Of a stretch of DNA of 12,871 nucleotides, positions 6,884 through 12,803 are shown piece after piece. The notes under the pieces were generated by a model. It was not told the DNA's origin, ran no database searches, and saw only the letters and a list, made by a program, of their open reading frames with translations. Origin of the DNA: Chloroflexota bacterium (lineage in GTDB: Bacteria; Chloroflexota; Chloroflexia; JAMDCE01). Location: NCBI GenBank assembly GCA_023489135.1, contig JAMDCE010000672.1:1-12871 (forward strand), read 5' to 3'. A program made the translations under genes and the position numbers. The stretch's first letter is position 1. Every line of letters starts with the position of its first letter.

Positions 6884-7207
6884 ATGCCAGTCTACATGAT
6901 GCAAGGAGCATACACTCCACAAGCCTGGGCGTCACTGGCCAAAAACCCGCAAGATCGAAGCACAGTCATCAGCGCGGAACTGCAGAAGCTGGGCGGAAAG
7001 CTGATCTGCTTCTATCACTGCTTCGGTGAGTACGATACGGTGGTTATTTATGAACTGCCTGATGATGCCTCCGCGGGAGCCTTCGCCATCTCTGTGGCCG
7101 CTCCTGGGTTCCTAAAAGCAGTCAAAACGACCGTCTTGATGACCCCTGAGGAGGCAATGGAGGCCATGCGCAAGGCCGGAGCGGTGCCTTACCAGGTCAG
7201 TCTGTAA
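6884..7207 (+). CDS. GYD-domain protein
   Basis: A 107-residue protein resembling the GYD family of small alpha/beta ferredoxin-like-fold proteins of unknown function. Recognisable features are the start MPVYMMQGAYTPQAWASL, the central CFGEYDTVVIYELPDD containing the G-x-Y-D signature (G47-E48-Y49-D50), and the closing MTPEEAMEAMRKAG. The length is typical. The start is secure: AAAGGAGG (6868-6875) lies 8 nt before the ATG. It follows the solute-binding protein by 149 bp on the same strand and may share its transcript. No catalytic residues are known to me, and its role cannot be inferred beyond possible ligand or subunit binding. Confidence 0.8.
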   Translation: MPVYMMQGAYTPQAWASLAKNPQDRSTVISAELQKLGGKLICFYHCFGEYDTVVIYELPDDASAGAFAISVAAPGFLKAVKTTVLMTPEEAMEAMRKAGAVPYQVSL

Positions 7208-7226
7208 TTATCGTTCCCGGCCGCTG

Positions 7227-7251
7227 AAAAAGGCCTCCAGCAGAGTGAGGC
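7227..7251 (-). terminator. Candidate terminator of the P-type ATPase gene
   Basis: On the minus strand, GCCTC (7247-7251) and GAGGC (7233-7237) form a five-bp stem with a nine-nt loop, followed one base later by TTTTT (7227-7231). It lies 144 nt beyond the ATPase stop, between convergent genes, which suits an intrinsic terminator, although the stem is short. An outer TCCCGG/CCGGGA pair (7215-7220 and 7263-7268) could add to the fold. Confidence 0.4.
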
Positions 7252-7394
7252 TTCACCGAGAACCGGGACAGGCCGGACGGACTACAAAGGCAACTATGAT
7301 GATGTTGGGGCAAGACGAAAGCTCCAAAGCGAAGGAGGGGCGGATGAAATGAGAACGGTTGGATCGAGAGCGGCCAGCCAGGTCGATACTTGCC

Positions 7395-9992
7395 CTACGA
7401 GGGGAAAGGACTCGTGATGTCCCTGGCTACAAAGCCTTTGACTACCTCGACCCACAGCGTGGACACTCCAGCGGCCGCCGCGGAAAGGAGCCAATCACCA
7501 CCAGATAGCGGCGCCAAGTGGAGCGCCGAATAGAAAACTGGCACATAGGTGAAGATGACCAGGCTGGCCAGGACGGCCAGCAGAATCACGGGAAGGTACC
7601 AGTTTCCTCGCAGTCCCGCCCGCCAGAATGGTCGGTCTGGCGAGCGTTCCATCAGAACTAGAAGCACTTGAGCCAGAATAAGCGTGCTCAGGCCCACCGC
7701 TCTGGCCCTGTCTTCGCTGTAGCCCTCGTTCAAAACCCACAGGTAAATAAAAAGGACGGCGCCAAGCGAAGTAAGTCCCTCGGCCAAGAGGCGGACCAGA
7801 GTCTGACTGGTGAGGATCGATCTTCCGAATCTCCGAGGCGGCCTGCGCATCAAGTCTGGGTCAGGGGCATCGGCCTGGAAGACCAGCGAAGCAGTGGGAT
7901 GGATAATCAGCTCCAGCCAGACCAGGTGAACGGGGAGCAGGAGTAGTGGCGCCCCCAGGAGTGGCACCAGCAAGGCGACCCCAAGGATCGGGATGTGAAA
8001 GGCTATAAGATAACTGAAGGCCCGTTGCAGACAATCGAACGTTCGCCGGCCTTCTTTAACCGCCTCCACGATGGTGCTGAAATTGTCATCCAGTAGCACC
8101 ATTGTCGCCGCTTCTCTGGCGACTTCTGTGCCTCTTTGGCCCATAGCGACGCCAATATCGGCTTGCCGCAGCGCCGGGGCGTCGTTGATTCCGTCGCCGG
8201 TCATGGCGACTGTTTCCCCCATTGCCTTTAGCGTTTGCACGATTCGCAGCTTATGGATGGGCATCGTGCGAGCGAAGATATTGGTGTGGTCGAGGAGGGT
8301 CCGGAAATCCTCATCGTTCAACTCGTCTACCTGAGCGCCCAGAGCGACATCTTTGTCCTTGTGGGGCAAACCGATCCCATCAGCAACAGCGTGAGCGGTT
8401 AGAGGATGGTCGCCCGTGATCAAGATGACCCGAATCCCCGCGTCCAGGCATTGCGCAACGGCGTGTCGCACGCCAGGACGGAGCGGGTCGGCCAACCCGA
8501 CAAGTCCCAAGAAGTGTAGATCATTCTCATCCTCTTGCCGTTGCCCAGCCACAACGGTCAGAGATTTCTCGGCGACGGCGATGACCCGTTTACCTTCGCC
8601 TGCAAGGACCTTATTGCCGCTCAAAGCCCAATCCCTCTCTTCCTCGGTGATGGAGCACAGGCTAAGAATACCTTCAATAGCTCCCTTCGCGCACAGCCGC
8701 AACTCCCCTCTCTTTCCCTCCCAGATGTGGGATACGTACTTGGCTGCGGGATCGAAGGGGTATTCGTAGACGAGGGTCCAGTAGGAGTAGAGGGAGTCCA
8801 GATTCAGACCAGCTTGCCAAACTGAGGCCAGAATAGCCTGCTCCATTGGATCGTACGGATTCGGTTCGGAGGCGAGGGCCGCTCCCCGAAGAAGGTTAGC
8901 GACGTTCTCATCTGCTGGCGTCTCTCCGAGTCTGCGCAAAGCGCCGCCTACGTGGAGACTGTCCACCGCCATTTTCCCGAAGGTCAACGTGCCAGTCTTG
9001 TCTGAGCAAATGGTGGTGGTGCTGCCGAGGGTCTCGACGCCGACCAAACGTCGTATGAGGGCGTTCTTGCCAGCCATTCTCCAGACTCCCAGGCTAAGGT
9101 AGAGCGTGAAGGTCATGGGGAATTCTTCGGGAATGGCCGCGATGGCGAGGGTCACGCCGCTTATGATGGCGATTTGCCAACTCGCTCCCCGGGTCAGCTC
9201 CAGTAGGACGACGGCCACAGAGACAGCCCCGGCCGCAAGAGCTAGTCTTTGGACTAGCCCGCGAATGGCTTTCTGGACTGGGGTCAACTGGGGTGGGACT
9301 TTCGCGACGGCGGCGCCAATCTTGCCGTACTCGGTTTCTAGGCCTGTGGCGGTGACGATGGCTGTGCCAGTTCCGAGAAGTATGGTCGTGCCCGCAAAGA
9401 CCTTATTCAGTTGCTCGGGCAAGGGCGTGCTTTCGGGCAGGTAGACGGTCGGATTTTTTTCCACCGGAATGGATTCACCGGTTAGAGCGGATTCGTCGGC
9501 TTCCAGATCGGAGGCCACTACCAATAGGGCATCGACAGGGACGATATCGCCCTCCTTGAGGAAAAAAACGTCTCCTGGCACCAACTCCTCGCTGGGGATC
9601 AGTTCCTTTCGCCCTTCGCGCAACACTTCCACTCTAGGAGAGGTGAGCCGCTTCAGCTTTCCTAGCGTTCGCCCAGCCCGTATTTCCAGGATGAGGTCCA
9701 TGATCACGATGGGAATCGCGGCCACAAGAAGGATGGTTCCGTCTCGAAAATCCCCCAGCAGAAAATAAACTACCCCTCCACCCGCGAGAAGTAGAACCAT
9801 AGGATCTGACAGCGGTCTAAGAAACTGCAACCAGGCTGCGGTCCGCTGCCGGGGAACAAGAATGTTGGCGCCGTGCTTGGCCAGTCGGCGTTTTGCTTCT
9901 TCGCGACTGAGCCCGGTTTCGACGTCGACCCCCATTTTCGAGAGGACATTGCCGATGTGTGTGGCCTCGTCGGCGGTTCTCTGGTGCCTCAA
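7395..9992 (-). CDS. P2-like cation-transporting P-type ATPase with atypical ion site
   Basis: An 865-residue ion pump with all ATPase signatures: actuator motif TGES (171-174), phosphorylated Asp D331 in ICSDKTGTLT, nucleotide-binding KGA (436-438) and hinge TGDGIND (598-604). An N-terminal cation-ATPase domain and hydrophobic helices on both sides of the cytoplasmic domains give the usual P2 layout. It aligns with SERCA without gaps through M5-M6, but Ca2+ ligands are replaced: M5 Asn768 to H666 and Glu771 to I669; M6 Asn796 to E694, Thr799 to I697 and Asp800 to H698. In M4, PEGLP is PEEFP (288-292), so Glu309 is kept as E289. The transported ion is therefore unknown. I prefer the TTG start at 9992 because GGAGG (10002-10006) lies 9 nt upstream and the N-terminus resembles the family. 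A sigma-54 promoter and a palindrome lie upstream. Confidence 0.9.
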   Translation of the reverse strand: MRHQRTADEATHIGNVLSKMGVDVETGLSREEAKRRLAKHGANILVPRQRTAAWLQFLRPLSDPMVLLLAGGGVVYFLLGDFRDGTILLVAAIPIVIMDLILEIRAGRTLGKLKRLTSPRVEVLREGRKELIPSEELVPGDVFFLKEGDIVPVDALLVVASDLEADESALTGESIPVEKNPTVYLPESTPLPEQLNKVFAGTTILLGTGTAIVTATGLETEYGKIGAAVAKVPPQLTPVQKAIRGLVQRLALAAGAVSVAVVLLELTRGASWQIAIISGVTLAIAAIPEEFPMTFTLYLSLGVWRMAGKNALIRRLVGVETLGSTTTICSDKTGTLTFGKMAVDSLHVGGALRRLGETPADENVANLLRGAALASEPNPYDPMEQAILASVWQAGLNLDSLYSYWTLVYEYPFDPAAKYVSHIWEGKRGELRLCAKGAIEGILSLCSITEEERDWALSGNKVLAGEGKRVIAVAEKSLTVVAGQRQEDENDLHFLGLVGLADPLRPGVRHAVAQCLDAGIRVILITGDHPLTAHAVADGIGLPHKDKDVALGAQVDELNDEDFRTLLDHTNIFARTMPIHKLRIVQTLKAMGETVAMTGDGINDAPALRQADIGVAMGQRGTEVAREAATMVLLDDNFSTIVEAVKEGRRTFDCLQRAFSYLIAFHIPILGVALLVPLLGAPLLLLPVHLVWLELIIHPTASLVFQADAPDPDLMRRPPRRFGRSILTSQTLVRLLAEGLTSLGAVLFIYLWVLNEGYSEDRARAVGLSTLILAQVLLVLMERSPDRPFWRAGLRGNWYLPVILLAVLASLVIFTYVPVFYSALHLAPLSGGDWLLSAAAAGVSTLWVEVVKGFVARDITSPFPS

Positions 9993-10068
9993 CCTACCAG
10001 ACCTCCAAAGAATACGAGCAAAGTCGTCAGATCAACGGCTGTTCGGCTCTGAACACTAAGAATACCTT

Positions 10069-10086
10069 TAGCATAGCCCGTGCCAA
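10069..10086 (-). promoter_or_regulatory. Sigma-54 (-24/-12) promoter for the P-type ATPase
   Basis: Read on the minus strand, the site is TTGGCACGGGCTATGCTA. TTGGCACG is a perfect -24 box, and ATGCT differs from TTGCW at one base; the GG (10083-10084) to GC (10071-10072) offset is the required 12 bp. Predicted transcription starts near 10059, about 67 nt before the TTG at 9992. It is the best -24/-12 match in the window. The centre of the 52-bp palindrome lies about 70 bp upstream of this start. Confidence 0.65.
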
Positions 10087-10102
10087 ATGCCACTTCATCA
10101 GT

Positions 10103-10154
10103 TAGAGGGGAGTTGAAAGTTTTCGCCGCGGCGAAAACTTTCAACTCCCCTCTA
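10103..10154. repeat. Perfect 52-bp palindrome sharing its core with 443-482
   Basis: Both 26-nt arms are exactly complementary, with no loop, centred between 10128 and 10129; the first mismatch is the 10102/10155 pair. The central 20 bp are identical to those of the palindrome at 443-482. In the next ten positions outward, seven agree and three differ (A/C, A/G and T/A), and every difference is mirrored on the opposite arm. Beyond that the arms read GGAG and AGGGGAG. No T-run follows on either strand, so a simple intrinsic terminator is not supported. It lies 16 bp upstream of the ATPase -24/-12 promoter, where an activator site would be expected. Confidence 0.8.
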
Positions 10155-10277
10155 GAATTAGGTGTCGTAAGGCGAGTCCCAAAAATCGCGCAAGTTGAGT
10201 TCTAGTACCCGGGCACCTGCCATTCTTTGCTCTGTCGTGGCTGGAGTAGAGAGACCAAGGTGCGCCAACCAAGGAAA

Positions 10278-10321
10278 GGAGGTCGGGAAAAGCGTCTCCT
10301 ACCGCGATTTTCCCGACCTCC
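10278..10321 (-). terminator. Stem-loop terminator of the methyltransferase-cupin operon
   Basis: GGAGGTCGGGAAAA (10278-10291) pairs perfectly with TTTTCCCGACCTCC (10308-10321) around a 16-nt loop that can pair further (GCG with CGC). On the minus strand the stem is followed by TTTCCTTGG, a short broken T-run. It starts 20 nt beyond the cupin stop codon, the expected place for a terminator. Confidence 0.6.
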
Positions 10322-10340
10322 CTGTGAAAGTGCGGCTAAT

Positions 10341-10733
10341 CTATCCCAGGAATTCCTTGGTCTTCTCAGCCAACTCAGTCAGAACCGGGGAGAGTTTCAT
10401 GGGAGGTATGAAGACGCAGAAGAGTTTGAGAGTCTCGGTGGGACTAACGTTGCGTGCCTCGTGCTCGATTCCCTTTTTCACGACAAGCACAGAGTCTTCC
10501 TCTATCGGTACCACCTGGCCGTCCATCACCACCTCACCGCGGCCGCAGAAATGGATTATCTCGTCGCTATCGGGATGAATGTGAAGGCCGGTGGTGCCTC
10601 CATCGGGTAAGAGAAGGGAAAAGAGCACGGTGGCATTCTCATAGCCGGTGGTCTCTGGGCTGGCCACGATTCTCGCAGCGCGTTTCTCCGACAATTTCGC
10701 CGAGGGTAATTCCCAACCGTTGTAGACAGGCAT
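10341..10733 (-). CDS. Small single-domain cupin protein
   Basis: A 130-residue cupin. The complete metal-binding pattern is visible: H51, H53 and E58 in GLHIHPDSDE (motif 1) and H91 in KKGIEHEARN (motif 2), so it probably binds a divalent metal (Fe, Mn, Ni or Zn). I set the start at the ATG (10731-10733), because GGAGG (10742-10746) lies 8 nt upstream; an in-frame GTG at 10748 would overlap that ribosome site. It begins 21 bp after the methyltransferase-like gene on the same strand and is very likely co-transcribed with it. Such cupins can be dioxygenases, isomerases or ligand sensors. Nothing here chooses among these; a role in the same substrate pathway as its neighbour is inference. Confidence 0.88.
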   Translation of the reverse strand: MPVYNGWELPSAKLSEKRAARIVASPETTGYENATVLFSLLLPDGGTTGLHIHPDSDEIIHFCGRGEVVMDGQVVPIEEDSVLVVKKGIEHEARNVSPTETLKLFCVFIPPMKLSPVLTELAEKTKEFLG

Positions 10734-10754
10734 TTGCTTTTCCTCCACTACAGA

Positions 10755-11930
10755 TTAGTTTTCAACCACCTGGCCGTTAACATACCGGCCGAACTCCAGA
10801 GCCGTGTCGAAGAGGGCCACGATGTTCGCCGGTGGCACATCCGCTTGGATGTTGTGGACCGCGGCGAAAACGAATCCACCTCCTGGCGCTAGATCCGCTA
10901 TTCTCTTTCTGGCCTCTTCGCGGACCTCTTCGGGGGTTCCAAAGGGCAAGGTATGCTGAGATTCGCAGGCCCCTCCCCAGAAGGTCAGTCTGTCGCCAAA
11001 CTCACTCTTGAGACGTTTGGTGTCCATGTCCCGCGTCTGGTACTGGACCGGGTTAAGGGCATCGATCCCCACCTCCAGGAAATCCGGAATGAACTGGTAG
11101 ACCGACCCGCAAGAGTGAAAGAGCACCTTCACGTCGGCCTTGCTTTTGATGAACGAGATAAGCTTCTGGTGAGCCTTCTTGTAGATTCGCCGGTATGTTT
11201 TGGGGTTCATCAGTGGTCCGTTTTGAGCTCCCAGATCGTCTCCCGTCTCCACCACATGAGCGTAAGGTCCCACGGCATCCAGCATAGCATCCCAGAAGGC
11301 GATCTGAAACTCCAGGACTTTCTCCAAGAGCGCCTGAACTAGTGGCTCATTGGCTGCCAGATTGGTGAAGAAGTTTTCCAGGCCCATAAGCCGGCTGGAG
11401 TGATGAATCAGTTGTCCTCCCATCGGCCCGGAGATCGCCAGGGCGTAGTCGGTGCCCTCATAGATCTCTCTGGCTTTGTCAGCCAGGCCGGCGAAGCGAG
11501 CGGGGTCGCGAGGGTCAGGCCAGTGGTATCGTTCAAGATCGTCGACGGCTTTGACAAAGGCGAGTGGAGCGGAAGCGATGTCGAAGTAGAGGCTCTCCGG
11601 AGGCTTAACCCATTTGATACCCCACTCGTCGACAAAGCTGTTGTCGACTGGGTTGAGCTGGAATTGCCAGTTGGAGGGTGGGTTGGGGCACAGGCCTCGA
11701 AAATCGGCTCCGAACCGGATCAGCAGTCGCTCGTCAGGGAACACTGTCTGCGAAGTGGCGGAGGTAAACTTCTCGCGCCTGGCATCGAGACCCAGGTATT
11801 CCTGCAGCCTCCGCTGAGCGACGACGTGCAGAGTGGCAATTCGTAAGGATCCCAGATCGATGGGCACTCTGTCGGCTTCACCGTGTTGGAGAGCGGCTAG
11901 CGCCCTTTCTCGATGCGTCATTTTTGCCAC
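10755..11930 (-). CDS. UroD/MtaA-family methyltransferase homologue
   Basis: A 391-residue TIM-barrel protein of the uroporphyrinogen decarboxylase superfamily, closer to the MtaA/CmuA corrinoid methyltransferase branch than to true HemE. The N-terminus MTHRERALAALQHGEADRVP is the superfamily start. A zinc-type H-x-C...C site is present: H272 and C274 (FHSCGS) and C322 (GGACESQ), which methyltransferases use to activate a thiol and HemE lacks. The end VFAAVHNIQADVPPANI is also typical. The reaction would be methyl transfer to or from a corrinoid or thiol, but no corrinoid protein or partner methyltransferase gene is nearby, so the substrate is unknown. The start is GTG at 11930 or ATG at 11921; neither has a strong ribosome site. 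It is first in a two-gene operon with the cupin, behind a strong sigma-70 promoter. Confidence 0.88.
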   Translation of the reverse strand: MAKMTHRERALAALQHGEADRVPIDLGSLRIATLHVVAQRRLQEYLGLDARREKFTSATSQTVFPDERLLIRFGADFRGLCPNPPSNWQFQLNPVDNSFVDEWGIKWVKPPESLYFDIASAPLAFVKAVDDLERYHWPDPRDPARFAGLADKAREIYEGTDYALAISGPMGGQLIHHSSRLMGLENFFTNLAANEPLVQALLEKVLEFQIAFWDAMLDAVGPYAHVVETGDDLGAQNGPLMNPKTYRRIYKKAHQKLISFIKSKADVKVLFHSCGSVYQFIPDFLEVGIDALNPVQYQTRDMDTKRLKSEFGDRLTFWGGACESQHTLPFGTPEEVREEARKRIADLAPGGGFVFAAVHNIQADVPPANIVALFDTALEFGRYVNGQVVEN

Positions 11931-11978
11931 GTTTACCGCCTGGCGCAGTTCGAATCGATGGGATTAGCGGTCGAGGCT

Positions 11979-11996
11979 CCCCGCCGACGGCAGGGG
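11979..11996 (-). other. Hairpin in the methyltransferase leader
   Basis: CCCC-GCC (11979-11985) pairs with GGC-A-GGGG (11989-11996) as seven base pairs with one bulged base and a three-nt loop. It lies in the predicted 5' leader of the methyltransferase gene, about 50-65 nt before the start codon. Its function is unknown, and it matches no riboswitch I recognise. Confidence 0.3.
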
Positions 11997-12010
11997 ACAC
12001 GAGCGGCCGC

Positions 12011-12040
12011 ATTCTAGCAGCAGTTGCACCCTGTCGTCAA
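12011..12040 (-). promoter_or_regulatory. Sigma-70 promoter with extended -10 for the methyltransferase-cupin operon
   Basis: On the minus strand, TTGACG (12035-12040) and TAGAAT (12011-12016) are each five of six matches to consensus with an 18-bp spacer. TG-C directly before the -10 hexamer makes it an extended -10. Transcription would start near 12004, giving a leader of about 75 nt before the GTG at 11930. This contrasts with the -24/-12 promoters elsewhere in the window. Confidence 0.65.
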
Positions 12041-12057
12041 TTCGCCTTTCATTCTAG

Positions 12058-12073
12058 TGGGCCATACTTTGCT
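12058..12073 (+). promoter_or_regulatory. Weak -24/-12-like site upstream of mop
   Basis: TGGGCCATACTTTGCT keeps TGG, TTTGCT and the 12-bp GG-GC offset of sigma-54 promoters but lacks the CA and G of the -24 box. No shared-core palindrome lies nearby. Transcription would start near 12084, about 114 nt before the mop ATG. It may be a chance match. Confidence 0.2.
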
Positions 12074-12095
12074 GAAAAACATCTCCTGGGATACC

Positions 12096-12124
12096 TTGAT
12101 TTCTAGAAATGAATTTGTCACAAT
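12096..12124 (+). promoter_or_regulatory. Weak sigma-70-like promoter upstream of mop
   Basis: TTGATT (12096-12101) and CACAAT (12119-12124) are each four of six matches to consensus with a 17-bp spacer. A 12-bp palindrome ATTTCTAGAAAT (12099-12110) overlaps the -35 and spacer and could be an operator. Transcription would begin about 65 nt before the mop start codon. Confidence 0.3.
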
Positions 12125-12197
12125 GGAAGGTAGGGCGATATGCGCCCGAGGAGCGGGCCGCCGCAATGCTTCGATGAACGCTGGAGGAGGCAATCCA

Positions 12198-12401
12198 ATG
12201 GAACTAAGCGCACGCAATCAGCTCAAGGGGACCGTCAGGGCGGTGAAGCTTGGGACCGTGATGGCCGAAGTGGTCCTGGACGTGGGGGGGCAGGAAGTCG
12301 TCGCCGCGATTACCAAAGACTCCGTCGAGCGCCTAGGCCTGAAGCCAGGCGACCAGGCCACTGCGATCGTGAAGGCCACCGAGGTGATGATCGGTAAGTA
12401 G
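12198..12401 (+). CDS. mop: Molybdopterin/molybdate-binding Mop (TOBE) protein
   Basis: A 67-residue single Mop domain, the length of stand-alone molbindins. It starts MELSARNQLKGTVRAVKLG and continues with the family pattern VMAEVVLDVGGQEVVAAITKDSVERLGLKPGD and ATAIVKATEVMIGK. Molbindins form oligomeric rings that bind molybdate or tungstate in the cytoplasm and buffer the oxyanion for cofactor synthesis. The ATG at 12198 is preferred because GGAGGAGG (12183-12190) lies 7 nt upstream; the longer open frame back to 12024 has no family-like sequence. The gene stands alone on its transcript as far as can be seen. The next gene downstream encodes a secreted protein whose identity is cut off, and a molybdate-binding ModA would be a natural neighbour, but that is only a guess. 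Confidence 0.93.
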   Translation: MELSARNQLKGTVRAVKLGTVMAEVVLDVGGQEVVAAITKDSVERLGLKPGDQATAIVKATEVMIGK

Positions 12402-12459
12402 CTTGGCTGGACTTTCACTCAAGGGTCTGCAGGCGCGAACACGCAGCTCGCTAACGTGA

Positions 12460-12477
12460 GCTGACCCGCGGGTCAGC
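12460..12477. repeat. 18-bp perfect palindrome downstream of mop
   Basis: GCTGACCCGCGGGTCAGC is an exact loopless dyad 59 nt past the mop stop. It overlaps by three bases a weaker AGCTC/GAGCT hairpin (12445-12462), so the two stems would compete. No T-run follows. It could be a factor-dependent transcript end or a protein-binding dyad. It is unrelated in sequence to the two long palindromes. Confidence 0.4.
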
Positions 12478-12625
12478 CCCAACAGTACTTTGACCTTGGC
12501 CTCGGGAGTCTTTCCTCGCCGACAACTCCCTCGATTCGGAGTCGACGTTCCGGATAGGGCGTGCTATGAGAGATCACGCCCAAGCAAACAGGCCTACAAA
12601 AGCGTGGGCTTCGAGGCCCGGACGC

Positions 12626-12655
12626 TTGAGAAATCTCCCCTTGGAATGATATACT
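12626..12655 (+). promoter_or_regulatory. Sigma-70 promoter with extended -10 for the gene at 12804
   Basis: TTGAGA (12626-12631) and TATACT (12650-12655) each match five of six consensus bases with an 18-bp spacer, and TG-A precedes the -10 hexamer. The predicted start is near 12662, about 140 nt upstream of the next start codon. Confidence 0.6.
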
Positions 12656-12698
12656 CCCCTCCTACCGTGGAGCGATCGGACCGCAGCCGGGCGCAGGT

Positions 12699-12761
12699 GC
12701 CTCTTGAGCGTCCCGCGATCCTGCGGGCGACCGCATAGAGGCCTATTCTATCCAGATAGGC
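12699..12761 (+). other. Structured 5' leader (nested stem-loops)
   Basis: GCCTCT (12699-12704) pairs with AGAGGC (12737-12742) and encloses a hairpin CCCGC/GCGGG (12712-12716 and 12723-12727). A competing downstream hairpin pairs GCCTATT (12741-12747) with GATAGGC (12755-12761), closing with a G-T pair. It shares bases 12741-12742 with the first stem. Mutually exclusive stems in a long leader suggest cis-regulation, but I recognise no riboswitch consensus, including molybdenum cofactor and cobalamin types. Confidence 0.35.
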
Positions 12762-12803
12762 GGCAGCCCGTCTGCTGGAGTGGGCGAGGAGGGTACCAGT
12801 ACC

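Larger units (their letters stand above)
9993..10340. other. Intergenic region upstream of the ATPase gene
   Basis: No gene is visible in these 348 bp between two minus-strand genes. From the ATPase side it holds the ribosome site and a leader of about 67 nt, a near-consensus -24/-12 promoter (10069-10086), a 52-bp perfect palindrome (10103-10154), about 120 bp without recognisable signals, and a 14-bp stem-loop (10278-10321) that probably ends the cupin transcript. Confidence 0.7.
12402..12803. other. Intergenic region with paired hairpins and a structured leader
   Basis: This 402-bp stretch has no ORF I trust. It contains two overlapping dyads just after mop (AGCTC/GAGCT around 12445-12462, and a perfect 18-bp palindrome at 12460-12477), about 150 bp of featureless sequence, a strong extended -10 promoter (12626-12655), and then about 140 nt of leader rich in predicted stem-loops that leads to the partial gene at 12804. 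Confidence 0.5.

Noticed and set aside
12024..12197. Longer N-terminus for the Mop protein
   Set aside because: The added residues do not resemble any domain, and the ATG at 12198 has an ideal ribosome site and gives the standard molbindin length.
12490..12738. 82-codon plus-strand ORF after mop
   Set aside because: It spans the extended -10 promoter and the structured leader, has no ribosome site and has no family-like sequence.
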